Of a stretch of DNA of 64,000 nt, positions 33,893 through 44,375 are shown one piece after another (within the stretch, counting starts at the first letter, position 1; the number at the start of each line of letters is the position of its first letter). The stretch covers positions 25,272,005 to 25,336,004 of the forward strand of contig OY757916.1 of NCBI GenBank assembly GCA_963585895.1. Direction: 5' to 3'. Under the pieces are notes generated by a model. That model had not been told where the DNA came from and searched no databases. It saw only the letters and a list, made by a program, of their open reading frames with translations. Both the position numbers and the translations under genes were made by a program. Origin of the DNA: Sepioteuthis lessoniana. Taxonomy: Eukaryota > Mollusca > Cephalopoda > Myopsida > Loliginidae.

Positions 33893-34135
33893 GTCATCAT
33901 CATCAACAGGATGTGCTGATAGCATAGATTCCTTTGTATCTCTCTTACCATCAATCCCTATCAGGGTTGGCAGGTTCTCTAGACTCAATCCAATGTCGGT
34001 ACAGGGTTGATGTATATCAGTCTTTGCTGGTCAGCCAACGCCAGTGTGTCCATGTATAGAAGTCTGAGAGGAACATTGTTTTTGATTTTGTGCTTACTTT
34101 CTCCAGCAGACTCCAGGATGTCAAGTTCATCTTAC
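33893..34135 (-). mobile_element. LINE 3' end, copy 3, highly diverged
   Basis: It starts with (CAT)n. The minus strand resembles the LINE end in outline (a CRLLEKV-type start, TDIHQPCTDIGLSLENLPTL, KRDTKESML, then DDD), but many residues differ from the copies at 24.3, 52.0 and 53.5 kb. It could be another subfamily. Confidence 0.5.
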
Positions 34136-34429
34136 TTGGACGGTTTATGAGATGGGGGTAAGCTACTATACAGTTGCTATTTTATGGGGGACCTGCCTCC
34201 AATGCTTCTTCAAAATCACATGCAGCATTGTTTGGCAGTTCCCATTAGTATTTTTTCTGAATATTCTTGAATTAAAGATTGAGAGTAATGAAGAAATTCT
34301 ACAGGAAAAATATCAAGAGGCACAATATAAGCAAGAAAGAATGATTTGCAATTTTATTAAATATAAACCCTATTATTCTCTTTGCAATAAATAATACAAA
34401 AACGTACAATGATAATTTTATCATTCTTA

Positions 34430-34580
34430 GTACATGGTAATAGAAATAGTAAAGAGGGAGGGCGATAAAGAAATGGAAGTAATATGATATAATATAGTCG
34501 TAAATAGTAATATAATAATACATAGTAATGGAATTAGTTAAGAGAGAGGGTGATAATGAAATGGAAGTATTATGATATAA
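34430..34580. repeat. Tandem ~100-bp unit
   Basis: ATAGTAAAGAGGGAGGGCGATAA...AAATGGAAGTAATATGATATAA is followed by a second GAGAGAGGGTGATAATGAAATGG...TATGATATAATATAATAG. A third relative lies at 34980-35060. Confidence 0.65.
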
Positions 34581-34589
34581 TATAATAGT

Positions 34590-34965
34590 GTGTGGATGAG
34601 TGAAAGCAGAATTTTAATAATAATTATAATAATAATAAAATCTATTAAGCCACATTTCACAAAATTGTTCTTTTATTATATTTACCAAACCCTCCGCTCA
34701 GGCAGGATATGACACAAGGTCAATTTTTAAGTGGAGTTTAACAGGTTTGAATTCAGAGTTTTCCTTCACCTAGACTAGTTGCCTCACCAAGGCTGAAGAA
34801 CCCAGTCTGCCCAACTAATTACCCATAGCCCTACTATTTACCCATAGGAGGGAGAGTAATTGGATTCATACCTTTCGCAAGGGTATTAGAGCTATGTGAA
34901 ATGCCATCAGTCTAGTCCAGGAATTGAACTCGTGTCACCGTGTCCATTTCCTATGACGATAACGT
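34590..34965 (-). repeat. Duplicate block containing a SINE-A (truncated)
   Basis: Flank plus SINE-A match 35927-36297: GTGGATGAGTGAAAGCAGAA, the ATAATAATTATAATAATAATAA run, CCACATTTCACAAAATTG, then the SINE from TTTACCAAACCCTCCGCTC. The SINE loses its tRNA-like head at about 34965 and its right target-site duplication is absent, so this is the derived copy. Confidence 0.85.
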
Positions 34966-34979
34966 GAAATGCCATCAGT

Positions 34980-35255
34980 CTTGTAGTAAAGATAGAGGGT
35001 GATAATGAAATGGAAGTAATACAATATAATATAATAGTACATAGTAATATAACCATACATAATAATGGAATTAGTTAAGAGAGAAGGTAATAAAGAAAAG
35101 AATGGATGCGCAAAAGAAAAATAATGATTGATGAAAAAAAATGGTAATAAAAACAACAATCATTTTCAATACACTAAGAAAATAATAAATTAAACCAATA
35201 ATAACTTACAGTTTAATTTTCAAAAGATAAATAAAGATAAAACAAAACAATTTTT
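34980..35255. repeat. Local tandem/duplicated AT-rich units
   Basis: It combines the GATAATGAAATGGAAGTAATA unit of 34430-34580 with the segment shared with 33016-33215. Nothing coding is recognised. Confidence 0.55.
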
Positions 35256-35311
35256 TTATTGAATTATCTTGTAATTTTAAAGTCTAAGAACAATTCTTAC
35301 ATAAGTAAAAA

Positions 35312-35571
35312 AGTAAAGTTGGTGACCTTAGTTGAGGGGGACCCGAAAGCTCCCTTTTCAATAGCTACTACACTGAGTTGTAAGGGAGGGTGCTACTCCA
35401 TTCTCAGGATGACTCCACTTTACTCTTGATCCTCATCTTATAGTGCTGAGTGCTAAGCAAGGGGGCATCAAGTACCATTTTTTAAAAGTCTTTGGTATAA
35501 CTCAACCTGGGATTGAACCCTGGTCTCCAGGACCATTAGCAAACGCTCTATTCATTAGGCCAATTGCCTGG
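35312..35571 (-). mobile_element. SINE-B copy, full length
   Basis: From GTAAAGTTGGTGACCTTAG through CTCCACTTTACTCTTGATCC and GGTATAACTCAACCTGGGATTG to GCTCTATTCATTAGGCCAATTG. The flanks CTTACATA and TTTACATA look like a short target-site duplication. Confidence 0.85.
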
Positions 35572-35926
35572 TTTTTACATAGCAGGTTGGTAAAATCTAT
35601 AATTGACATGTTTTGTAGATTTCAAATTGGTTCCAACTATTGAATGGTGTGGAAAAATATCATGGTTCACCTTGGTATGGTTGAAAGCTTATGAACCTGA
35701 GGTAGATATGAGGTCGTGTAACCAAATGTTTCTAAGACTTCAGAAGAATAGTTGAAAGTCTATTCCGTTGGTTCCAAGACATCAACTAGCACACCAAGGG
35801 AATTATAGAAGGGCATCAAGTTGCCATTTGTTAGATATTTGCAACCAACTTTCTTATTAGGCCATGTGCTCGGCCAACCATTTGGTCAATGGGGAGGGTG
35901 GAAGAACAAGCTACTTGGGAAGAGTA

Positions 35927-36012
35927 TGTGGATGAGTGAAAGCAGAATTTAAATAATAATTATAATAATAATAAAAACTATTAAGCCACATTTCACAAAA
36001 TTGTTCTTTTAT
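35927..36012. repeat. Left flank of the ancestral duplicated block
   Basis: Matches 34590-34676. It includes the left copy of the 18-bp target-site duplication (35995-36012). Confidence 0.8.
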
Positions 36013-36311
36013 TATATTTACCCAACCCTCTGCTCTGGCAGGATATGACACAAGGTCAATTTTTTTTTTTTTTCAGGTTTGAATTCAGAGTTTTCCTTCT
36101 ACTAGACTAGTTGCCTCACCAAGGCTGAAGAAATCAGTCTGTCCTACTATTTACCCATAGCCCTACTATTTACCCATAGGAGGGAGAGTAATTGGATTCA
36201 TACCTTTCGCAAGGGTATTAGTGCTATGTGAAATGCCATCAGTCTTGTCCAGGAATTGAACTCACCGTGTCCATTTCCTATGACGATAACCATTACACCA
36301 CGGGCACCTCA
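36013..36311 (-). mobile_element. SINE-A copy with an 18-bp target-site duplication
   Basis: The full body runs from TTTACCCAACCCTCTGCTC to CATTACACCACGGGCACCTC. ACAAAATTGTTCTTTTAT stands on both sides (35995-36012 and 36312-36329). This marks the original insertion site, in contrast to the truncated relative at 34.7 kb. Confidence 0.9.
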
Positions 36312-36633
36312 ACAAAATTGTTCTTTTATGCTGGGCTACACAGTTTATCTGAAAGGTACAGCAAGAGAGCAAGATAAAACAATCTGATGGCTGAATAATG
36401 ATGCCATGAAAATATATGAAAAAAAAATTTTATCAAAAAAAACAGCATCGCTAATAGATAATTATTTTTGAGAAACTTTTTTTTCTCAACCAAAGATTCC
36501 AAGGTTTTATTATTTTCACAGTAGAATCTTAGACTCTCAAAACAAATATTGTTATAAATTTATTACCAAACACTACATTAATAAAATACAGTGATGAAAG
36601 TAAAATTGTAACACTTATAAAACTAAAAATTAA

Positions 36634-36637
<4 letters not shown>

Positions 36638-36672
<35 letters not shown>
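36638..36672. repeat. (TA)n microsatellite
   Basis: Uninterrupted AT dinucleotides upstream of a SINE-B. Confidence 0.95.
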
Positions 36673-36675
<3 letters not shown>

Positions 36676-36736
36676 GTGTACTTATTTTCAGACAGGTACA
36701 TATTCATAACTTTTATTACAGATTCTTTTTGGGCCA

Positions 36737-36990
36737 TTGGCTGAATGAGTAGAGCGTTTGCCAATGGTCTGGGTGACTCGGGTTCAATCCCAGGTCGAGT
36801 CATACCAAAGACTCAAAAAATGGTACTTGAGGCTGCCTTGCTTAACACTCAACATTATAAGGTAAGGAACAAGAGTAAAGTGGAGCAATCCATGGAAAGG
36901 AGCAGTACCCTCCCTTACACCTTGGTGTAGTAGCTATTGAAAAGGAAGCCTTCAGATCACCCTCAACTCGGGTCACCAACTTTACTTACA
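36737..36990 (+). mobile_element. SINE-B copy, full length
   Basis: The tRNA-like head is CTGAATGAGTAGAGCGTTTGCC with the B box GGGTTCAATCCC. Then come CGAGTCATACCAAAGACTC, TGGTACTTGAGGCTGCCTTGC and CTTACACCTTGGTGTAGTAGC, and the end CACCAACTTTACTTACA. It is the best preserved copy for defining the family. Confidence 0.9.
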
Positions 36991-37146
36991 TCACTTAATC
37001 CTATAAAGCTTGGTAATAGATAATACATAATTATATCTGTTTTGATTGAATATTGTTCTTCAAGAAATAATGAAATTCTGGTATATTTGGTTTATAAAAA
37101 TTGACCTTTTGAAATAAATTAAGAGGTGTTCTTAAGTAGGAGCGGA

Positions 37147-37186
<40 letters not shown>

Positions 37187-37188
37187 GG

Positions 37189-37455
37189 TAATATTTGGTC
37201 AGGTTAAACCAGAGTTTGGAGTAATTCCCTCAGGACAAGAAAATCATTCAAGAGCTGAACATTTAAATTTTCCTGGTAGAGAGCTCAATGTAATTTATTA
37301 CAGAGCAATATTTTTTTAAGAAAAAAACCAAAGACCGGTTAATTCAGGATTATAAATTTATTTCCATCTTGTATTTTCAGTTTCTGGTGTGAACCAAAAA
37401 CATGAAGAAAAAATTTATACAGGACTTCTTCAGATCCAATGGATAATTAATTAAA
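37189..37455 (+). repeat. U2 repeat, copy 1
   Basis: It shares GGAGTAATTCC(C/A)TCAGGACAAG, ACATTTAAATTTTCCTGGTA, AGAGCTCAATGTAA, ACCGGT and ATTATAAATTTATTTCCATC with 58165-58440. A TA tract (about 37160-37188) abuts its left end. Confidence 0.75.
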
Positions 37456-37496
37456 ACAGAATAGACACGTGGGGTAAACACTGTTGACAGTGCTTG

Positions 37497-37623
37497 CGCG
37501 CCTCTGGTGGTGTAATGGTTAGCAAGCTCGGCTAGCAAACCTACACGAGTGAGTTCGAGTCTCATTGGGTGCCCCTTTCATATGGCCTTGTGCCACATCT
37601 AAGCAAAAAGCTTAGTAAATTTC
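37497..37623 (+). mobile_element. SINE-D (127 bp, tRNA-like) with an 18-bp target-site duplication
   Basis: A-box-like TGGTGGTGTAATGGTTAGC and B-box-like GAGTTCGAGTCTC are followed by a short body (ATGGCCTTGTGCCACATC) and AAGCAAAAAGCTTAGTAAAT. CACTGTTGACAGTGCTTG precedes (37479-37496) and follows (37624-37641) it. The perfect duplication suggests a recent insertion. A tRNA gene is unlikely because the anticodon arm does not fold well and the body extends past the head. Confidence 0.85.
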
Positions 37624-37689
37624 CACTGTTGACAGTGCTTGGTGACTGTCAGTTTCTCGCCTATGTATTCATCAAACAAAGTTGTTTTC

Positions 37690-38098
37690 ATATGGTAAGT
37701 ATCTCTTTATATAATGTGAAGGCGCTCATGTATACATACATGCATGCATGTGTACATATACACACACACACACATGGACACACACATATACATATATGTG
37801 TGTGTGTGTGTATTTAAGTATCTCTTTATATAAAGTGATACATGCATGCATACACACGCACACACAGAGATACATGCATGCATACACACACACACACACA
37901 CACATGCATGCATACACACACACACACACACACACACATGGACACACACACATGGACACACACATATGCATATGTATATACGTGTGTGTGTGTGTGTGTG
38001 TATTTAAGTATCTCTTTATATAAAGTGAAGGGGCTTATACATACATACATGTATGCAGACAGAGATACATGCATGCATACAAACATACACACACACAC

Positions 38099-38129
<31 letters not shown>

Positions 38130-38150
38130 CATGTGTACATGTCTGTGTGC
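37690..38150. repeat. Composite CA/TG minisatellite, 3 units
   Basis: AGTATCTCTTTATATAA(A/T)GTGA recurs near 37698, 37817 and 38007, each followed by ATACATGCATGCATAC-type and long CA runs and closed by a TG run. The His/Thr and Cys/Val frames on both strands are artefacts. Confidence 0.9.
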
Positions 38151-38345
38151 ATTTACCCGAATCCTCTACCACAAACAAGATGTGACACAAGGTCAATTTC
38201 AAAGTGGATTACAACTAGTTTGAATTCAGTGTTTTTTATCTTCTTGGCTGGTTACCAAACCAAGACTAAAGAACCCAATCTGCCCTATTATTTACCATTA
38301 GATGGGAAGAGAAGAGAGGGTTTCTTGCCTTTTCCATGAGTATTC
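38150..38345 (-). mobile_element. SINE-A fragment, diverged
   Basis: It has ACAAGATGTGACACAAGGTC, GTTTGAATTCAGTGTTTT, CTAAAGAACCCAATCTGCCC and CTATTATTTACC in SINE-A order; the head is lost. Confidence 0.7.
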
Positions 38346-38419
38346 GTATGAAGGGAAACAGCCATCTCTACATATGTCATCGATTCCATTTCTAACAAAG
38401 ATAGCAGTCATGATAGACA

Positions 38420-38720
38420 TGCATTTGTGGGTGCATATGCGTGTGTGTGTATGGTGTTTGAGTGGTGTGTATGTGTATGTGAGTGAATGTGTGTGTATTT
38501 GTCTGTATGTGTATATGTATGCATGTTTGTGGTGTGTGTGTGTGTGTGTGTGTGTGTGGTGTGGTGTGTGTGCATATGTGTTCGTTTGTGTGTGGTGTGT
38601 GTGTTTCCATATTTGAGTGTATGTGTATATGTATGTGAATATGTGTATACACATGCATGTATGTATTGGTGTGTGTGTTTATATGTGTGCATGTATGTGT
38701 GTATATGTCTGTGTGTGTAC
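38420..38720. repeat. (TG)n-rich variable microsatellite
   Basis: GTGTGT and GTATGT runs with interruptions, directly upstream of an R1 pair. Confidence 0.9.
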
Positions 38721-38732
38721 TACCTAGTTGGC

Positions 38733-39271
38733 TGGGGCTATAGAATGCACCGACTGCACATCTGTAGTGAGGTAACCCTACACCCCCAACGAGTGATCTG
38801 GATAAGACATTAAATAATCTGATAATGAGGTTCTAGTGATGCTGGGGCTTTTGTGAATGCAAAGCACCCCTTCATTGCCATTACTTCCAGGTCCACTCTG
38901 GTCGAGAATGGTAGCACTTGATAGGGCCCTATGTATGGGTTAAATAGAATGAAACTGCATATGCTGAATTGAATTGTTTGAAATGAAACTATACTTACAC
39001 TAAACTGAATAGTTTAATAAAGAACTGTTTTGACATTTAACTGTGTGTGGAGAAAATCTGTACTTATACTAAACTGAATTATTTGAATTTGAATTGTTTG
39101 ACTAAACTGAATAGCTTGAAATAGAAATGTTTTTGACAATTAAATTGTGCACTCATGCTAAACTGAATTGTTTGAAATAGAACTGACTATTTGTATAAAA
39201 ATGGATTTGGCATTAAAAAATCTAGAAAGGCTGATATGCCATAAAACCCAACAAACTAACCAACCAACCAT
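38733..39271 (+). repeat. R1 copy (left member of an inverted pair)
   Basis: From GGCTGGGGCTATAGAATGC through GGGGCTTTTGTGAATGC and TGGGTTAAATAGAATG and several subrepeats to GATTTGGCATTAAAAAATC and (AACC)n. Confidence 0.9.
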
Positions 39272-39326
39272 GTGTGTATGTGTATGCATATGTGTTTGTG
39301 TCTATTGTGCTCTGTGTGTGTGTTTG

Positions 39327-39888
39327 GTTTGTTTGGTTTTATGGCATAACAACCTTTGTAGGTTATTTAACGCCAAATCCATTTTTATGTAATAATCTGT
39401 TCTATTGAAAACAGTTCAGTTTAGCATAAGTACACAGTTTAATTGTCAAAAATTTCCACTTCAAATTATTCAAGCAGTTATATGTAATAATTCAGTTAAG
39501 TGTAAATACAGTTTTAATGTCGAAAAACAGTTCTATTTGAAATATTTCAGTTAAGCATAAGCACACAGTTTAAGTGTAAGTACGGTTTAATTGTCAAAAA
39601 CATTTCTATTTCAAGCTATTCAGTTTACTCAATTCATTTTAGCATAAGTATGCTGTTAGTTCTATTTAACCCATAGATAGGGCCCTATCAGGTGCTACCA
39701 CTCCGGGCCAGAGTGGACCTGGGAGCGATGGCAATGAAGGGGTACTCCGCATTCCCCAAATCTCCTGCACTGCTGGAACCTCACCATCAGATTGTTTAGT
39801 GTCATATCCAGGACACTCGTTAGGGGAGGTCTTACCCCTCTGCAGAGAAGCAGTCAGTGTATTCTACAGCCCCAGCTGACTGGGCAAC
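39327..39888 (-). repeat. R1 copy (right member of an inverted pair)
   Basis: GGTTTTATGGCATAACAACC, about five subrepeats, CGGGCCAGAGTGGACCTGGG, TATCCAGGACACTCGTTAGG and the CAGCCCCAGCTGACTGGGC end. Confidence 0.9.
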
Positions 39889-40394
39889 TGTGTGTGTGTA
39901 CATGTATGTGTGTGCATGAGTTTATATATATATGTATGTGTGTAGCTATGTGTATGTGTATGTGTGTATGCATATATGTATGTTGCATGTGTATGCACGT
40001 GTATGTGTATGTGTATGTGTATTCAATATGTATTGCTAATCTTAATCTAATTTGGGTTTTGGAATGTCCAATTTTCTGTTTTGTTTGATTTCTTTACAAG
40101 GCATTATCAATTGCAAATGATGTAACATTTGATTTCTGTTATTATTCAAATACGATAGACAAATATATGGTACGGAATTTTCTAGAGAAAATTCAGTCTG
40201 ATATTTAAAGAATTTAATATCATAACAAATAGAATTATTGATCGTGTATTCTTTAAAAAAAAAGATTCTAGTTTTCTTGAGTGAATATAATTCATACACA
40301 ATGTAAGCAAACAATAGTATAAATGCTGAAGTTTGAAAATAATTGACAAGTCACTAATAAAAAAAATCTTGGGACTAAAATACAAGGAGGGAAG

Positions 40395-40660
40395 CTAAGA
40401 GCAATAGAAATCATAGTAGGAAATGGAATCAGGGATCTGAGTTCAAATCTTGGACAAGGTTGTTTGTATTTCACTTCATACTAAATGCCTTGGGGAAAAA
40501 GCATCACTTCTCTCAGAGCTATGGTTAAATTGTGAGGCAGACTGGATTCTTTAGCCTCGGTTAGATAACCTGTCAAGAGAAGGCAAACACTAAGTTTAAA
40601 CCAACTTAATTCTGCTTAAAAATTGGCCTTGTATCACATCTTGTCCTTGGAAGAGGGCCT
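40395..40660 (+). mobile_element. SINE-A copy, old
   Basis: It has a TGAGTTCAAATCTTGGAC B-box region, ATTTCACTTCATACTAAATGC, CAGAGCTATGGTTAAATTG, GGATTCTTTAGCCTCGG and TTGGCCTTGTATCACATC, with many substitutions relative to the other copies. Confidence 0.75.
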
Positions 40661-40671
40661 GGGTATATTGG

Positions 40672-40745
40672 CCTAAAGGGTAGAATGTTCACCAATGGTT
40701 CAGGATTCAATGGGGTTCAATCTTAGGCTGAGATCATTCAATAAA
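40672..40745 (+). mobile_element. SINE-B head fragment
   Basis: TTGGCCTAAAGGGTAGAATG then GGGTTCAATCTTAGGCTGAG resembles the SINE-B tRNA-like head; the body is missing. Confidence 0.55.
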
Positions 40746-41196
40746 TGCTTTATTCACTGACTTTGCAAGAGGATTTAATGTCTCAATCCATATTCAGTAT
40801 CTTGAAATCATCATCTCATCAAATATTGTTATGTTTTTAAACATAGGAAAAATTGAAAAAAAAAATGAGATCATATTATGCCATCAATAAAAATTCTAAA
40901 ATTCTTCTGATAATCTGAATTTAATAGAAATTGCTTTTTATAGGATTCAAACTCAGAATATGTATAAATATATACACATACTGTGGGCCCTATAGCTTTT
41001 TTGTAGTGTATATATACATATATATATATGTATATATATATAGAGAGAGAGAAGATATATGATATGTGTTTGTGTAAAGCCCTGGTAAAAATTTTGGAAA
41101 CACACCAATCAAAATATTTTGAAACCACCCATTTGTTTACTGAAATAAATAATCATAGATATTGCAGAAAACAGGGGAAGGAAGTAACTACAGTGC

Positions 41197-41487
41197 ACAT
41201 TTACCAACCCCTCCGCTTGGGCTGGATATGACACAAGGTCAATTTTTAAGCGAAGTTTGACAGGTTTCAATTCAGAGTTTTCCTTCTCCCAGACTAGTTG
41301 CCTCACCAAAGCTGAAGAAACCAGTCTGCCCTACTATTTACCCATAGCTGGAGGGAGAATAATTGGATTCATACCTTTCCCAAGGGTATTAGTGCAATGT
41401 GAAATGCAATCAGTCTTGTCCAGGATTTGAACTCGTGTTGCCGTGTCCATTTCCTACGACGATAACCATTACACCATAGGCACCTAC
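41197..41487 (-). mobile_element. SINE-A copy, full length
   Basis: From TTTACCAACCCCTCCGC to CATTACACCATAGGCACCTA. CTACAGTG occurs on both sides, a likely short target-site duplication. Confidence 0.85.
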
Positions 41488-41489
41488 AG

Positions 41490-41695
41490 TGTGTGGGGTA
41501 AATGTGCTGGACTGCATTGTTGTCATAGACAAGTTTGAACTTCAGTCATGCTATTATGTTCACTTTCAGACTAATGCCCTTGGTAATAGTATGAACCACT
41601 TTATCCCCTTAAGTTATTGGTTTAATAATATCACAATCATTTTGGAAGTAAACGACCCCTGAAGGTTAATATGCCATTAAATCAAGAAACCAAAC
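41490..41695 (+). mobile_element. SINE-C copy, diverged
   Basis: GGGGTAAATGTGCTGGACTGC head, GTTTGAACTTCAGTC, CTTTCAGACTAATGCCC, AGTTATTGGTTTAATAA, and a tail ending in GGTTAATATGCCATTAAATC. Confidence 0.7.
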
Positions 41696-41879
41696 CAAGC
41701 AAAAAACAATGTTTGTGATAACAGCCAGATTTTCTAGCCCTGAGTCATATATTAGAACATATCTCCTTGAATTATTTAAATTAATAGCATATTGAGTTGA
41801 GGATAAAAAAATTAATGACATATCTAATTTCAAATCAAGTTGAGGGAAAATTTATGAAATCACTATTGTTATGGTTAGT

Positions 41880-41960
41880 TGGTTATTTGGTTGGTTGGTT
41901 GGTTTTGTAGTACATAAACTATTGTTTGATTATTTAATGCCAAAGTCATTTTTTTTAAAT
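41880..41960 (-). repeat. R1 tail fragment
   Basis: (GGTT)n, TTTTGTAGTACATAAAC and GATTATTTAATGCCAAAGTC; no body follows. Confidence 0.65.
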
Positions 41961-42540
41961 TTTTTTTAGCAAGCAACTATAAAGTTTCAAGAATCTATTC
42001 CTATATGATAAAGCAGGTACAACTTCCTTTCATTGTTTTATTATCTTTTTAATAGGTTTCTTTATTTTTTATTCCCTTCCCATGAAAAGTAAATACTTTA
42101 TAGATCAGACAGTCGACTTTTTATTAATCATCTTTCATAAAATCTTCCTAGTGAGAAATATATTTTTTTTAATGCAGACATTTCTAACAAGTGAGTGGGT
42201 TTGTATCAGTTCATATTTGGTTGAAATCTTATTATCTCCTTTTTTTTTTTTTTTTTTTCAAAATTTTTGTTTGTTTGTTTGTAGCATTGTTAGACATACA
42301 ACAAGTAAATTAACTGGAATACTTACACATGAAAGATTCATGAGATTTTCTCTGTATCCAGCCCTCTCACATATACACCCTTCAAGGTGTCTCTTTTGCG
42401 AATTATGTTTTTCTCTAAGATGTGTGGGTAGAGACAAAAAAAACAAAAAACAACACATTAAATTAATTTAACTAAAACAGACAAGGGAGTCAGGTTAAAG
42501 AAAAGCTGTGATAGAATTGCACCTCTCTGGCAGGACTTTG

Positions 42541-43474
42541 AATATTTGGTTTGGTTGGGTTTTATGGCATATCAATCATTGTAGGTTATTTAATGCTAAA
42601 TCCTATTTATACATGTATAAAATTTGGTTTGGTTGGGTTTTATGGCATATCAACCGTTGTAGGTTATTTAATGCTAAATCCTATTTATACATGTATAAAA
42701 TTTGGTTTGGTTGGGTTTTATAGCATATCAACCATTGTTGGTTATTTAATGCCAAATTCTCTTCATACATATATATTAAATGTATATGATTTGTAAACCC
42801 ATTTTGTAGATAATATTTTAGAACAATCCTGTACTCTTTTTTGCACACAGTTAAATGGTTCCAAGTATTTCTATTTACAAGCAAGTAAAATGGCCTCAAA
42901 CATTGCTATATAGCAGTCACAATTTAACATCAGTCATTTATTTACACTCATAGTTTGTAGGTAATTTCATTTTTAAATGAGTTAGAACTAGTTTGTTTGC
43001 TCACTAGTATTGCTAGTTTGTAAAATGGTTCTAATTCAGCCAATTCTGTTTAATATAAGTACAGATTTTGTTTAAACCCAGATAAATGTCAAAACAGTTC
43101 TATTTTAAACAATTCAGTTTTGAGTAAGTATGCAGTTTAAATGAAAGTACAGAGTATAATTGTCAAAAACATTTCTGTTTCAAGTGATTCTGTTTAGTCA
43201 AACAGTTTTAATTAAAACAATTCAGTTTGGCATATATATGCGGTTTAGTTCCATTTGACCCATAGATAGGGACCTTTCAGGTGCTATCATTCCGGGCCAG
43301 AGTGGACCCGGAAGCAATGGCAATGAAGAGGTGCTCCGCATTCCTCAAACCTCCAGCAATACTGGAACCTCACCATCAGATTGTTTAATGACATATCCAG
43401 GACACTTATTGGAGAGGGGTTACCCCTCAGCAGTGAAGCAGTCAGTGTATTCTTCAGCCCCAATTGACTGGGTA
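42541..43474 (-). repeat. R1 copy with triplicated tail
   Basis: The ~79-bp tail unit (GGTTTGGTTGGGTTTTATGG ... ACATGTATAAA) is present three times in tandem (42541-42775), followed by one full R1 body with several subrepeats, CGGGCCAGAGTGGACCCGG and CAGCCCCAATTGACTGGG. The open frames over the tail are artefacts. Confidence 0.9.
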
Positions 43475-43543
43475 ATTTAATTTTGGAATAAAATATAATT
43501 CATGTTTTAATAATAAATAGATATATCTATTTTGTTTTTAAAC

Positions 43544-43880
43544 AGGAATACCATATTTGATGGTTAATAAGACACTTTCTTTTAAAAAAAAATGTCCTTG
43601 AAAATCTTTTAACTTTAAGTTTCTGCTTTGGGTCAAGATTTTGTGGATTTCTGGTGCTGCAGAAGCCCTTAAATTAAACAGCTAACATCTCTGCAAATGT
43701 AAACAAGGTCTGAATACATAGGAAACTTTTAAAAAAGCAGATAGCGGGGAGAGCTACAAATGTCAGGCAAAAACCCATTATATGACATTTGTAATTTAAA
43801 CCCATTCATTCATTTACTTATTTTTTTAAATGGCAGTCCAAATCACAGCACCTTTTGTAAGCAGTCAAATATGGTATCTA
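43544..43880. mobile_element. MITE-like element with inverted ends
   Basis: Left AATACCATATTTGATGGTTA and the right end read in reverse, GATACCATATTTGACTGCTTA, are inverted copies. The interior is non-coding. Near 43755-43793, CTACAAATGTCA and TGACATTTGTA form a second small hairpin. Confidence 0.6.
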
Positions 43881-44187
43881 TTTTTTTTAAAGTTCTGATT
43901 TGTAATTTTATTTTTCATAGCTTATAAAATTTTTTCCTTTTCTTCTTTCACAAGTGTATATTGCATCTTTTGTATTTTTGGCCTGCTTTCTTTATCTTCT
44001 TAACAGTAACATTACAGCTCAACAGAATCACAAGACTGAATTTTATGGTCTCATTAAATGTGTAAACAACTGACAGTTGAATCTTCCTTCTTGTAGACTT
44101 TTCCTCAGGAACATGAAGGAGTTCACAGTGCCATAACTGAAAATCTTTGAATGAATTTGCAGCACTGACAAGACTTAAAATATACAG

Positions 44188-44375
44188 ACTACATCCCTTG
44201 CTGACGGGTAGAATATGCCCACCAATTAAAGGGGTATCATCAATATAACACTAAACTGCATCTGAGGGTGAAACTCCAGTTCTGGAAATCTATGAAATAC
44301 TCCTTCATTGCCATTACTCCCAGGTCTACTCTGACCTGAAGTGGTTTTACTTTGTAAGGGTTCCATCTATGGATC
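44188..44375 (+). repeat. R1 5' part, diverged
   Basis: CTTGCTGACGGGTAGAATATG, TATAACACTAAACTGCATCTG, TTGCCATTACTCCCAGGTC and TATGGATCAAATAGA; the tail is missing. Confidence 0.75.

Noticed and set aside
37497-37623. Considered a tRNA gene
   Set aside because: The B box is good, but the acceptor and anticodon arms do not pair well and an 18-bp target duplication brackets a longer unit, so it is a SINE.
37569-38813. Cys/Val/Tyr- and His/Thr-rich frames on both strands
   Set aside because: Translated CA/TG microsatellite.
42508-42796. Repeated FGLVGFYGISTIVGYLM-type frames (also at 327-536)
   Set aside because: They are the R1 tail read in frame. The same peptide appears wherever R1 lies in the matching orientation, with no sign of coding selection.
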